Shown: one piece after another, positions 47,836 through 56,689 of the stretch | Layout: every line of letters starts with the position of its first letter | Position numbering within the stretch: position 1 is the stretch's first letter | Source of the DNA: Bostrychus sinensis | Taxonomy: Eukaryota; Chordata; Actinopteri; Gobiiformes; Eleotridae | Length of the DNA stretch: 64,000 nucleotides | Assembly: GCA_020698575.1 (NCBI GenBank) | Contig: CM036242.1 | Location: 20,687,624-20,751,623, forward strand | Direction: 5' to 3' | Program-made: the position numbers and the translations under genes | Notes under the pieces: model-generated | Told to the model about the DNA's origin: nothing | The model's input: only the letters and a program-made list of their open reading frames with translations | The model's database searches: none

Positions 47836-49106
47836 CTTGGTATGGATATAAACTGAAGATCGGGCAGCTCATTCTCCCAGACCTTCCAAGCAGCGCAAAT
47901 ATCAGCAGGTAAGGAGGGATCATCCCAATCTCTCTGTTTGGACCAGAGTTGCTGGACAAGAATCTTGGCACGGGTGAGATAGGGTATAAGAAACCCTAAA
48001 GGGTCATACTGCCGACCGAGAACTTGGTATACTCTCCTCAAGGTTAAGGTAGAGTTGTGCAGAGCTTTGTGCTGATAGCTCAGAACATCAGAGGAGCAGT
48101 TCCATTTCAGCCCTAAGGCAGATTCAATCGGATCAACTCTGTTTTGAGAGAGCCATAGTTCCAAGTTCTTTGACTGGGCCTCTGGAGGTAAGTGAGCTAC
48201 AACACGCTGACAGTTACTTGCCCACTGACGCATTTGGAATCCACCGGCTGCAAGATGTTCACAGATTCTGTCAACCAGCAATTTTGCTTCTGGGATACCA
48301 GGGAGGCTAGTCAAGCAGTTGTCAACGTAGAAATTATTCTCTACAGTCTGTTGAACATCTTCATAGCCTTTGCTGTCACAAACGTATTTCTGCAAGGCAA
48401 AGGTAGCGCAGCAAGGGCTACTGGTGGTTCCAAAGGGCAACACCTGCCATTCATAAACATCTGGTGGCACATCTCTGTCCATGTGACGCCAAAGAAAGCG
48501 CAACAAGGGCTTGTCCTCAGATAGAAGCCGGACTTGGTGAAATATGCCCTTAATATCACCACTTATGGCCACTGTGTGCTGACGGAAGCGAAGTAGGACT
48601 CCTATCAGTGAAGGACTCAGCGTTGGACCTGGGAGAAGTTGTTCATTCAATGGTATTCCCTGGAAGCGGTAAGAGCAATTGAACACAAGACGGGGTTTAT
48701 TGTTGTGGATAACGAGGTGATGTGGTAGGTACCAAGACTCTTCAGAGCCATCCCTCTCCTCAGGAGTGATGACCTTGATGTAGCCTGCTGTCTCCAGTTT
48801 CACAATTTCTGAATTGTAGATTGAAGCCCTTTGAGGATCTTTGAGCAGCCTCCTCTCCGTACTCCTCAGGTTAGCCAAGGTTGCTTCAATTGGAGCCTTC
48901 AACTTAGGAGCGCCACTTACACGCAGCAAAGGTGTGGCGTAACGTGCTACGCCATCACCAAGGACCCTTTGTGTTCGAGCCTCCAGTGTCTGGATGGCGT
49001 GGGTATCCTGCTTTGAGCGAGTGACTTGTTTTTCACTTCGGAAAGGTAAAACATCCAGTTTCCACAGTTTCTCCACATGGCTGAGAAGGGTATCAGATGG
49101 GTTCAT
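47751..49106 (-). CDS. BEL/Pao pol, reverse transcriptase part (frame 1)
   Basis: This 451-codon segment continues in the same frame as gag-protease beyond a single in-frame stop at 49236-49238. RT landmarks: Asp184 (ISGDIKGIFHQV), LPFGTTSSP at ~223-231 and YVDN at 260-263, where most elements have YVDD or YVDN. After about codon 425 the frame shifts: the sequence encoding the start of RNase H is read in the other frame, overlapping 47751-47835. The shift lies near 47830. The last ~25 codons of this entry are therefore out-of-frame noise. Confidence 0.85.
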   Translation of the reverse strand: MNPSDTLLSHVEKLWKLDVLPFRSEKQVTRSKQDTHAIQTLEARTQRVLGDGVARYATPLLRVSGAPKLKAPIEATLANLRSTERRLLKDPQRASIYNSEIVKLETAGYIKVITPEERDGSEESWYLPHHLVIHNNKPRLVFNCSYRFQGIPLNEQLLPGPTLSPSLIGVLLRFRQHTVAISGDIKGIFHQVRLLSEDKPLLRFLWRHMDRDVPPDVYEWQVLPFGTTSSPCCATFALQKYVCDSKGYEDVQQTVENNFYVDNCLTSLPGIPEAKLLVDRICEHLAAGGFQMRQWASNCQRVVAHLPPEAQSKNLELWLSQNRVDPIESALGLKWNCSSDVLSYQHKALHNSTLTLRRVYQVLGRQYDPLGFLIPYLTRAKILVQQLWSKQRDWDDPSLPADICAAWKVWENELPDLQFISIPRCYTPQRDLTSVITCMSFVMRPKELMAQ

Positions 49107-49235
49107 AGAAGCTGTGAAAAGGCACTGGTGGGCTGGTACGCAACTTACACCTTCAGGGCCTTGCAGGGTCCACCCAAGTGGAGTGTGAACAGCTATAGGG
49201 CCACCCTTCTTACTGCTTCTTATTGGCTCTATAGG

Positions 49236-50573
49236 TTAGATCAAATGGAAATTATCGGCACCAATCAAGATCAGAGGCTGAACCTTGTGGAAAGGCTGGA
49301 GTGGAACGTCTCGGAGGTAAGGGTAACGCCTTTGAAGTGAGTCAACTGGATAAGTTTGGTCAATCAGGTCAATCTCCTTTGCAGTGAAGGCAATATGAAT
49401 GGGGTATCGGACTGCGGGATTTGAGGTTGAAGAGATCTCAAAATGAACCTTATGTCCTTCAATATTTGTTAAATCAGACCTTATGGTACGTAGTGCAAGT
49501 ATCTCCCTTTCCCCCTGCAGTTGAAGATGTCGAACAGCTCCAGGTAAGACCATTGATCGAACTGAGCCATCATCCAATATGGCATATGTAGGCAGTGAAA
49601 CATCACCATTCCAAAGGACCACTGGAACAACCTTTAGAAGGACACGGCCTGAGGACTGGGACAGGTAGACTCTACTCTGTTGCTGAGAAGGTGCTTTGGT
49701 CTCTTTCGAAACAGGATGCAGTACCTGGAGATGAAGTTCCCCACATTTAGGACAAGGCTTCTGGAGGGTGCAGTCAGCCGTGGAATGAGAGGTACGACCA
49801 CATTTCCAACATCTGTTGTCCTGTTTTAACCATTTTAGTAATTCCTCCTTAGATTGGACTTTCATTTGAGGGCATCTAGTCATGTAATGGTCATGACGTC
49901 GGCAGAACAAGCAGTGGACATTTGACCGCTTCTTCATTGTTACAGAGGATTTTGAAGTTGACAGGAGAGAGGGTGCTGTTGCAACCACTTGTTCTGAACC
50001 CTGATAAAAAACAGCTTGGCTTCTTGTCACCGGGGTTCTGGAAGGCTTGAGCCTGGGCTGCTCTAGCTGGTACCGTTGGACAAGGCGGTTTGATAATCTC
50101 TGCTGCTGAGCTTTAGAATGCAACCAGCCTGCCAAGTCTTTCAAGTTATATGGGCTTAACGTGGTGACTGTCAATTTACCTTGAAGGTGCAGGAACTCAA
50201 TGAAGCTCTCTCTCAAATATTTAGGGAGCTTGCTGAGTAGGCGATCGACGTGGGAACAGCAATTAAGTTCATATCCTGATGGACCCTCTAAAGAGGTTAG
50301 CATGCTTACAAGAAGATGCACTCTCAGGGAGAAGCTCTGAAAGGCCTGTGAGTCCCCAACTTTAATGTCCTGTGAGGTAAGTATGGCTGCTATCTCACTT
50401 TGAGCCGACTGGTGAGGCTGCCCATACTGTAACTGTAGTGCTTGAATGGCAGCAGTGTACGGTTCAGGATGGTGGCGGCATGACTGAGCAATCATTTGAG
50501 CTTCAGGAAGTTGGAGATGCTCAAGGAGAACATGGAATTTATATTTCTCACTTAACTGTACATAGGGATTCAA
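49236..50573 (-). CDS. BEL/Pao gag and protease part
   Basis: The open frame of about 445 codons starts inside gag. The region NPYVQLSEKYKF onward resembles the C-terminal half of the DUF1759-type Gag domain. Two CCHC knuckles follow (CLFCRRHDHYMTRC and CWKCGRTSHSTADC), then the aspartic protease with ILDDGSVRSM as its active-site region. The frame ends at a TAA at 49236-49238 after GADNFHLI, but coding similarity continues in the same frame into pol. The N-terminal half of gag is absent: the frame is preceded by a stop and then directly by LTR sequence, so this end has a deletion. The listed start is a TTG-type codon with no special merit. Confidence 0.85.
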   Translation of the reverse strand: MNPYVQLSEKYKFHVLLEHLQLPEAQMIAQSCRHHPEPYTAAIQALQLQYGQPHQSAQSEIAAILTSQDIKVGDSQAFQSFSLRVHLLVSMLTSLEGPSGYELNCCSHVDRLLSKLPKYLRESFIEFLHLQGKLTVTTLSPYNLKDLAGWLHSKAQQQRLSNRLVQRYQLEQPRLKPSRTPVTRSQAVFYQGSEQVVATAPSLLSTSKSSVTMKKRSNVHCLFCRRHDHYMTRCPQMKVQSKEELLKWLKQDNRCWKCGRTSHSTADCTLQKPCPKCGELHLQVLHPVSKETKAPSQQQSRVYLSQSSGRVLLKVVPVVLWNGDVSLPTYAILDDGSVRSMVLPGAVRHLQLQGEREILALRTIRSDLTNIEGHKVHFEISSTSNPAVRYPIHIAFTAKEIDLIDQTYPVDSLQRRYPYLRDVPLQPFHKVQPLILIGADNFHLI

Positions 50574-50612
50574 AAGGTTATCAAGTGCCAGCTTAGATAG
50601 AATCCATTGATT

Positions 50613-50842
50613 TTAGTTTTATTGGTCCAAACATACCATGCCATGGGTTTTTTTTAGCAGAGACGCATGACTTGGAGTTTGGTGAGTGCTGGTGGAGAGC
50701 AGTGCTTTCACTACTGCAGCTCAGCCTTTAATAGTCCCAACACACCTGGTTTCAATCCCCAACCTAATTATGTATATCAGGCTGCAATTCCTAACCTGTC
50801 CAGCAGAGGCCACCATTTGGCAGGTTCAGGAAATTTGCAACA
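50613..50842 (-). repeat. BEL 5' LTR
   Basis: Bounded by TG (plus strand TGATTTTA) and CA (TTGCAACA) in the usual LTR manner. A related, longer LTR (about 340 bp) at 62246-62586 has the same ends but an extra internal ~100 bases, so this copy seems internally deleted. No primer-binding site is recognisable between it and gag, consistent with the deletion at this end. Confidence 0.75.
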
Positions 50843-50938
50843 ATTTTAACTACAATATATAACATGGTCCATCCCACAGCAGTCATGGTGCAAGCATGAC
50901 TCCTGCAAGAACTCCACATAGTTTTAATTCTTATTATT
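50843..50938. repeat. 96-bp direct repeat, right copy
   Basis: Starts immediately after the LTR end CA at 50842 and is identical to 45478-45573. It runs straight into an ATTC tail of a SINE-like repeat. Confidence 0.95.
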
Positions 50939-51245
50939 CATTCATTCATTCATTTTCTACCGCTTATTCCCGTTAGGAGTCGCGGGTGACTGGAGCCTAT
51001 CCCAGTAACTTTGGGCCGAAGGCGGGGTACACCCTGGACAGGGGCCAGCTTGTCGCAGGGCTAACACAAAGACGAACACAGACAGACAACCATTCACTCA
51101 CACATTCATTCACTAGGGTCAATTTAGAGTCACCAATTCACCTAACACATGCATGTCTTTGGACGGTGGGAGGAAGCCGGAGAACCCGGAGAGAACCCAC
51201 GGTAACGGGGGAGGACATGCAGACTCCACCCAGAGAGTTCGTGTG
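50936..51245 (-). mobile_element. SINE-like fish repeat with (GAAT)n tail
   Basis: On the minus strand the copy reads from a 'gcatgttctcc'-like head through 'ggcttcctcc', 'ggtgaattggtgactc' and 'gtccagggtgtacccc' to 'gggataggctccagtc', ending in a (GAAT)n tail (plus strand 50936-50957). It is the best-preserved copy of this family here. Confidence 0.65.
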
Positions 51246-52466
51246 ATGGTGTGTATTGGTCCGCCCGGGGCGGATGTGGAACCTCGGATTCAGGAGGAAC
51301 AATGCGGTTTTCGTCCCGGTCGTGGAACAGTGGACCAGCTCTACACCCTCTATCGGGTGCTCGAGGGTTCATGGGAGTTCACCCAACCAGTCCACATGTG
51401 CTTTGTAGACCTGGAGAAGGCGTTCGACCATGTCCCTCGTAGCGTCCTTTGGGGGGTGCTCTGGGATCAATCCCTGTATGACCGGAGCAGGAGTTTGGTT
51501 CGCATTGCCGGTTGTAAGTCGGACCTGTTTCCAGTGCATGTTGGACTCCGGCAGGGCTGCCCTTTGTCACCGGTTCTGTTCATAATTTTTATGGACAGAA
51601 TTTCTAGGTGCAGCCAGGGACCGGAGGGTGTCAGGTTTGGGGACCACAGGATTTCATCTCTGCTTTTTGCGGATGATGTTGTCCTGTTGGCTTCATCAGG
51701 CCAGGACCTTCAGTGTGCACTGGGGCGGTTTGCAGCCATATGTGAAGCGGCTGGGATGAGAATCAGAATCAGCACCTCCAAGTCCGAGGCCATGGTTCTT
51801 GACTGGAAAAGGGTGGCTTGCCCTCTCCAGGTTGGAGGAGAGTTCCTGCCTCAAGTGGAGGAGTTTAAGTATCTCGGGGTCTTGTTCACGAGTGAGGGAA
51901 GGATGGAGCGTGAGATCGACAGACGGATTGGTGCAGTGTCTGCAGTAATGAGGTCATTGTATCGGTCTGTTGTGGTGAAGAAAGAGCTGAGTCGAAAGGC
52001 GAAGCTCTCGATTTACCGGTCGATCTGCGTTCCTACATCTCACCTATGGTCATGAGCTTTGGGTCATGACCGAAAGAACAAGATCCCGGATACAAGCGGC
52101 CGAAATGAGTTTCCTCCGCAGGGTGGCTGGGCGCTCCCTTAGAGACAGGGTGAGGAGCTCGGTTACCCGGGAGGAGCTCGGAGTAGAGCCGCTGCTCCTC
52201 CACATCGAGAGGAGCCAGCTGAGGTGGCTTGTGCATCTGTTCCGGATGCCTCCTGGACGCCTCCCTGGGGAGGTGTTCCGGGCATGTCCCACCGGGAGGA
52301 GGCCCCGGGGAAGACCTAGGACACGCTGGAGGGACTATGTCTCTCGGCTGGCTTGGGAACACCTTGGGGTTCCTCCAGAGGAGCTGGAGGAAGTGTCCGG
52401 GGAGAGGGATGTCTGGGTGTCCCTGCTTAGACTGCTGCCTCCGCAACCCGGCCCCAGATAAAGCGG
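51246..52466 (+). mobile_element. Rex3 (RTE-clade) LINE, 5'-truncated
   Basis: The open frame to 52055 encodes the RTE reverse transcriptase core: EPRIQEEQCGFRPGRGTVDQ, FVDLEKAFDHVPR, GLRQGCPLSPVLF, LLFADDVVLLASS with the intact FADD catalytic box, EFKYLGVLFTSEG. A one-base insertion near 52045 shifts the frame; the thumb and C-terminal part continue at 52066-52461 (RTRSRIQAAEMSFLRR, RRPRGRPRTRW). The sequence CAGGGCTGCCCTTTGTCACC near 51555 is the classical Rex3 signature region. The endonuclease half is missing. The GATG-type tail fits Rex3/RTE. Confidence 0.9.
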
Positions 52467-52494
52467 AAGAAGATGGATGGATGGATGGATAAAT
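52467..52494 (+). repeat. (GGAT)n tail of Rex3
   Basis: Short tandem GATG/GGAT units directly after the Rex3 coding end, as expected for RTE-clade LINEs, which end in short tandem repeats rather than poly(A). Confidence 0.85.
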
Positions 52495-52592
52495 TTGTGT
52501 GCATGTTTATAATTTTGTGCGTGTTTCCAGATTTGTGTGTGTGTTTCAGAGTTTGTGTGTGTGTTTCTGAGTTTGTGTGCGTGTTTCTGAAC
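52495..52592. repeat. Minisatellite rich in TTTGTGTGTGTGTTTC
   Basis: Four to five diverged units of about 24 bases, each of the form 'gagtttgtgtgtgtgtttct'. It directly follows the Rex3 tail. Confidence 0.75.
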
Positions 52593-52599
52593 TTGCCTT

Positions 52600-54433
52600 T
52601 CAGGGCCTCCATAGTCTATAGCCTATATGTTTATAAACCTACACAGTGGGTTTGATAATGTGTTCATTTACGTATTGGCATTATTTAATTAAGTCTGGAT
52701 AGTGGAATATTTGTGCTTTAACTACACAAAACTATTTTCCTATCACAACTCATATTTTCATGCCAATAAAAGGAGACTTAGTTCGACTATTTTTATTTTT
52801 TATTTTTTTTAAGTTCTGAGCTTGGGACGCTATCTACGGTAATAGAGTAGCCTATCTGATATTTTTGTCTCATACATTTTCAGTTCAGTGTTTAGTAGTA
52901 ACCTATGTATGGTCATAATTTCTACCATGTGCCTTCTAACTTTTACAAAGACATTAGTGTTATGGGTCTCTTAACTGTAAAAGTAAATGATATGTAAGTA
53001 AGGTAATGTTTTAGTAAAAGGGTGCATGTATTGATTTGCATTTGAAACAGTTACTAGTTTACTGGGAGCTTAGATGTTGAGCACTTATTAAGCCTTATTT
53101 TCTTATGAGGAGATCATTATTTAAATTTCAGAAAGCAAGAGAAATGTGCATTTCCATGAATGTAAAAGTATGACAGCCATCCTGAATCATTACTATTGTA
53201 ACCACTATATTTTGTTTTAATTTTTTTCTTAAAGTTAGTCAGTTGTCAGATATATTGCAAAATAAACACACAATTCTCTCAAACAGTTTAGTAATTATAG
53301 TAACTTTAGTTATAGTTGAACAGTTCAGTAAAAGTCCAATAACAATAAGAGTTGACAATAAAATAGAAATTGTGTCAAAGCAAGTTCATCATTAGACTTC
53401 TTATACCATCATTTAGTCTTGTCTAAGTCTTCAGAGATAGATACCCCATTCTTCAGAATATAAATAAAAAAATACCTTATTTATATATATCCTTAAATAT
53501 TAATATTTGCTTAATGGTTATACCTTCTCAGTTACCACTTCTTCTTTGCTTTTTTTGTGGGAACAAGTCAGACATTAGAGGCACTCCTCTCTAATCTACA
53601 CAGAAAATAAAGATGGCCGCAGTGGTTGAACAGAAAAATTGTACTACAGATTCAACTGTCAGTTGTTATGAATTACAAGAGTGTTACCTGTTTATTAAGG
53701 ATGTAATGGACAAAGTACAGGAAAGTGCCCTGAAAGCTGATCTGAGAGGGTGGTGCTCAACACGCACACGAGAGCTCCCGTTTGTTTAAATGTTTTGTCT
53801 TTTTTATTATGTTTTAAAACTACGTCAGACTGATGACTCAGTGATGTCAGTAACTGTGTGCAGATTGAGAAATTCCGTCTTGTTTTTATGGATAATTTCC
53901 AAACTTCTGACGAGTGGAGAGTCATTATGTCTAGGGGAGGGAAGAGCTGCTCCACCTGGCTCAGTAAACACTGGGTCAGCCCTGGACACCAACACCTGAC
54001 TTCCCTTCTTCTTCAGACTCAGGGCAATAAAGGTTTCATTCATTCATTCATTGGTGTGAAATAGCCAAACAACAAATCACTACACTATTAAAACAATATA
54101 ATAACTAGTGTAGGATTTTTCTTGTTTTTTTTTTAAACGTAAAGGAGCATTTTTGCTAATATCTCTTGACATCACTGTGTTGTTACAACCCACCTCTAAC
54201 ACATCATTGGTCACACCATCAGCTATTCCGATTCTAAAGGGTTTGTGAACTCAAAAATCTCACAATAATTTTGACACATTATTACATCGACGTTATTGCT
54301 GCTGCTGCACCTTTCTCTTACTCATAAACAAGACCCCAATACTAACTCCTCCCCATGGGACTGGAGCGCTCCTCCAACCCAGAGAGGGTAAGCCACTCTT
54401 CCGACTTAACAAAAGCAAAATGTTTAATTTATT
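52600..54433. other. AT-rich interval, no recognised gene
   Basis: Nothing here matches a known gene. An ORF of 58 codons at 53613-53789 (MAAVVEQK start, good Kozak context AAGATGG) is open from ATG to TAA, but I do not recognise the product and see no strong donor. An (ATTC)n tract lies at 54037-54052. Confidence 0.5.
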
Positions 54434-55511
54434 AAAGGGGCCCTGTTATGCAAAATCAACTTTTCTGAGCTTTCTACCATGTTATAATGTTGTTCCTGCA
54501 TCAAAAACATGCCTGGAGTTGTGTTTTTGTTTCATTCATGCATGTTTGAGTAATCCTATATCCTAATCCTAGTATTCTTTTACAGTGAGTTTGTGTGAGG
54601 ACAAAAACAGTTTGTTTCACCGGTGTCTGCCTTTTCCATCCAACCTCTCCCTCCTCATGTCCTGTTCAGGAAGCACTGCTACAGCTCACGCCTCCTCTGC
54701 AGCAACCAAACAAACCCACCTCCAAACTACAGTGAACAACATTTAAACATTCGGCATGTGTTTTTGAGAGAAACGCTAAAGGGCCATGACAGCAGCGGGA
54801 CAGCAGGGAGGGAGGGCTCTTAAAGTAACAGGGAACTAATTTGAGCGTTTCTCTCTGAGTCAAATGATCAGTTTCTTCAAATAAGTTTTTTCAATAATTA
54901 TTGCATTTTCTGATTAACAAAATGTTGGAGCTGGTTAATCCAACTATATAATACTAAAACAAGAAGAAACACAGACACGTTAAATGGTTTACTTGCAAGG
55001 AGAGCAGACAGAGATAAAGACCCAGTGACATGCACCGGGGACATTCCCTCCATGTGCTCTGGGCTCCCTGGTGCTCTCTCATGCTTTTTATTAAAAACCA
55101 CGCCCCTGGTTACATGCGCCGTCTCTGTCCGATAAGGGAATTGGGGAACTAGGACAGAGACAGTCATCAACTTTACATATGATAATTTAACATAACAACG
55201 CTGGTTATCAGTTCTGAGGCCGCACTTTCTTATCCAGTTGGTCATTCTTCTGCGGACATGCCATGCTTAATCTATACGGTCAGTATAGATTAAGCAGTCA
55301 GTCGTGCGTCAGCATTATCTACTGGAACACTCTGTAACTCAGCACATGATTAATACATTCACAACACACATATTGTACTTAGGATTTTATAAGACATATA
55401 AAAGTAGATAACTTATATACACATTTCTCTAACACAAAATGTAAGATGCTGATCTAGATGTGTCCTAAATTAATTTAAAAGACACAATAAAAGCATAATA
55501 TAGCCCCCTTA
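54434..55511. mobile_element. ~1.08-kb TIR element (non-autonomous DNA transposon)
   Basis: The left end AAAGGGGCCCTGTTATGCAAA and right end AAGCATAATATAGCCCCCTT are imperfect inverted repeats of a widespread fish element type. No transposase is recognisable. It contains a perfect 14-bp hairpin at 55264-55296. A related left end occurs at 63119. Confidence 0.6.
55264..55296. repeat. Perfect 14-bp hairpin
   Basis: TGCTTAATCTATAC, loop GGTCA, GTATAGATTAAGCA. It lies inside the TIR element at 54434-55511. Confidence 0.95.
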
Positions 55512-56392
55512 AACTATACTTTAATAGATTAGAGTGACCACATTTTTTGACAAAAAAACTGGAACACATTTTTTCACTGATCACGGTCATGTAGCATGAC
55601 AAGTACATGACACTAGGGTGTAAGTTTTGAATTTGAATAATGCCAATTTATTAATAAAAATGACAACTGACATTGTAAATAACTTTAGTGACAGTGGTGG
55701 GTGGGGTGGGGGGGCATTTTTTCTGTGGTGGCACATGGCAATTTTTATAGGACTAATACAAATAATGTGAATTTGAGGAAGTTAGGAGCTGAGCCATGAT
55801 GTCTGCAGCTCACAGGAGAACAAGTCATGGCTCACAGGGGCTAAGTATGTGACTAATCCACAGGGGGGTCTGGGGGTCCTCCCCAAGGAAAAAAAAATCA
55901 ATATAACAGACAATATTTGCTGTATCCTGGTGCATTCTAAAGTGTTTTAGCTGACTATTGAGTGAGTAAAACAATTAGCAGTTTTCTACAGCCTGTATGT
56001 AGTGTGTGGGAGAGCCAGACCATCTGAAAGCATGTTGTTGTTAATCAGTGCAAGGTGTTAGATATTTGTGCTTTAACAAATTTACAACAACTTACTAATT
56101 AAAAACTTCTACATTACAACTTTTCATGACTGAGCCTCTCACAGTCTGTACTGTCTCCAGTCTGCACATTACAGAACTATTTGCTAACACCACAGACAGT
56201 TGGCACTCTCAAATAGGTAGGCATTTTTTTTTACTGTAACAATTCATCAGTGCAAATCAATTTTTCAATATACGAAAGAAACCAACAGAGAGATAAGGTT
56301 TACATAAGACTGAAAATCTTTCTGTTTAATACCTGACTCTGAAGGCTCAGTTACAGCTCTGATCAGCTGTAGCCTCGCTGCTGTGGCACTAC
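55512..56392. other. Interval with no recognised gene
   Basis: AT-rich sequence with G-rich tracts near 55690-55715 and 55860-55880. Nothing identifiable. Confidence 0.5.
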
Positions 56393-56393
56393 C

Positions 56394-56463
56394 CAGCTCC
56401 TGTCAGCTCCTGTCAGCTCCTGTCAGCTCCTGTCAGCTCCTGTCAGCTCCTGTCTGCTCCTCT
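56394..56463. repeat. 10-bp minisatellite
   Basis: CAGCTCCTGT is repeated six times perfectly (56394-56453), followed by one degenerate unit. Confidence 0.97.
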
Positions 56464-56689
56464 GTGTAGCGCTAATGCCTTTCCTTTCAGGCTCTGCCAA
56501 AATAAAGTTGTTTCTACTGCTGGAAAAGGATGAACTTTTTATTTTGAAGGGTCACAGGAAGTGGTTGATTGCTGTTAACAGAAACTTTAAAGAGCTTCCC
56601 CATCCAGCAGCACTTTGTCCTCTGCTCTTCTCCAATCTCTCCTCTTATTTTTGATCATAATTAATGGTGGCCAAGCTACACCACAGCTT

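Larger units (their letters stand above)
45627..50842 (-). mobile_element. BEL/Pao LTR retrotransposon, nearly complete coding region
   Basis: The element is on the minus strand. Its right (5') LTR is 50613-50842 and the left (3') LTR remnant is 45627-45752. A polypurine tract (GTGGGGGCGGC on the minus strand) directly precedes the LTR start TGTTGC at 45752. Domain order is Gag with two CCHC knuckles, aspartic protease, reverse transcriptase, RNase H, integrase; this order and the integrase and RT motifs identify BEL/Pao. The shared 126 bp of the LTRs differ at 4 sites, suggesting a fairly recent insertion. The N-terminal part of gag and the outer part of the left LTR are missing, and gag-pol has one stop and one frameshift. 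Confidence 0.9.

Noticed and set aside
46430..49340. Plus-strand ORFs inside the BEL element
   Set aside because: Antisense shadows of the gag-pol frames.
45478..50938. Reading the 96-bp repeats as long target-site duplications or as extra LTR sequence
   Set aside because: BEL integration gives 4-6 bp duplications, the LTR borders are set by the polypurine tract and CA end, and the left copy is separated from the LTR by other sequence.
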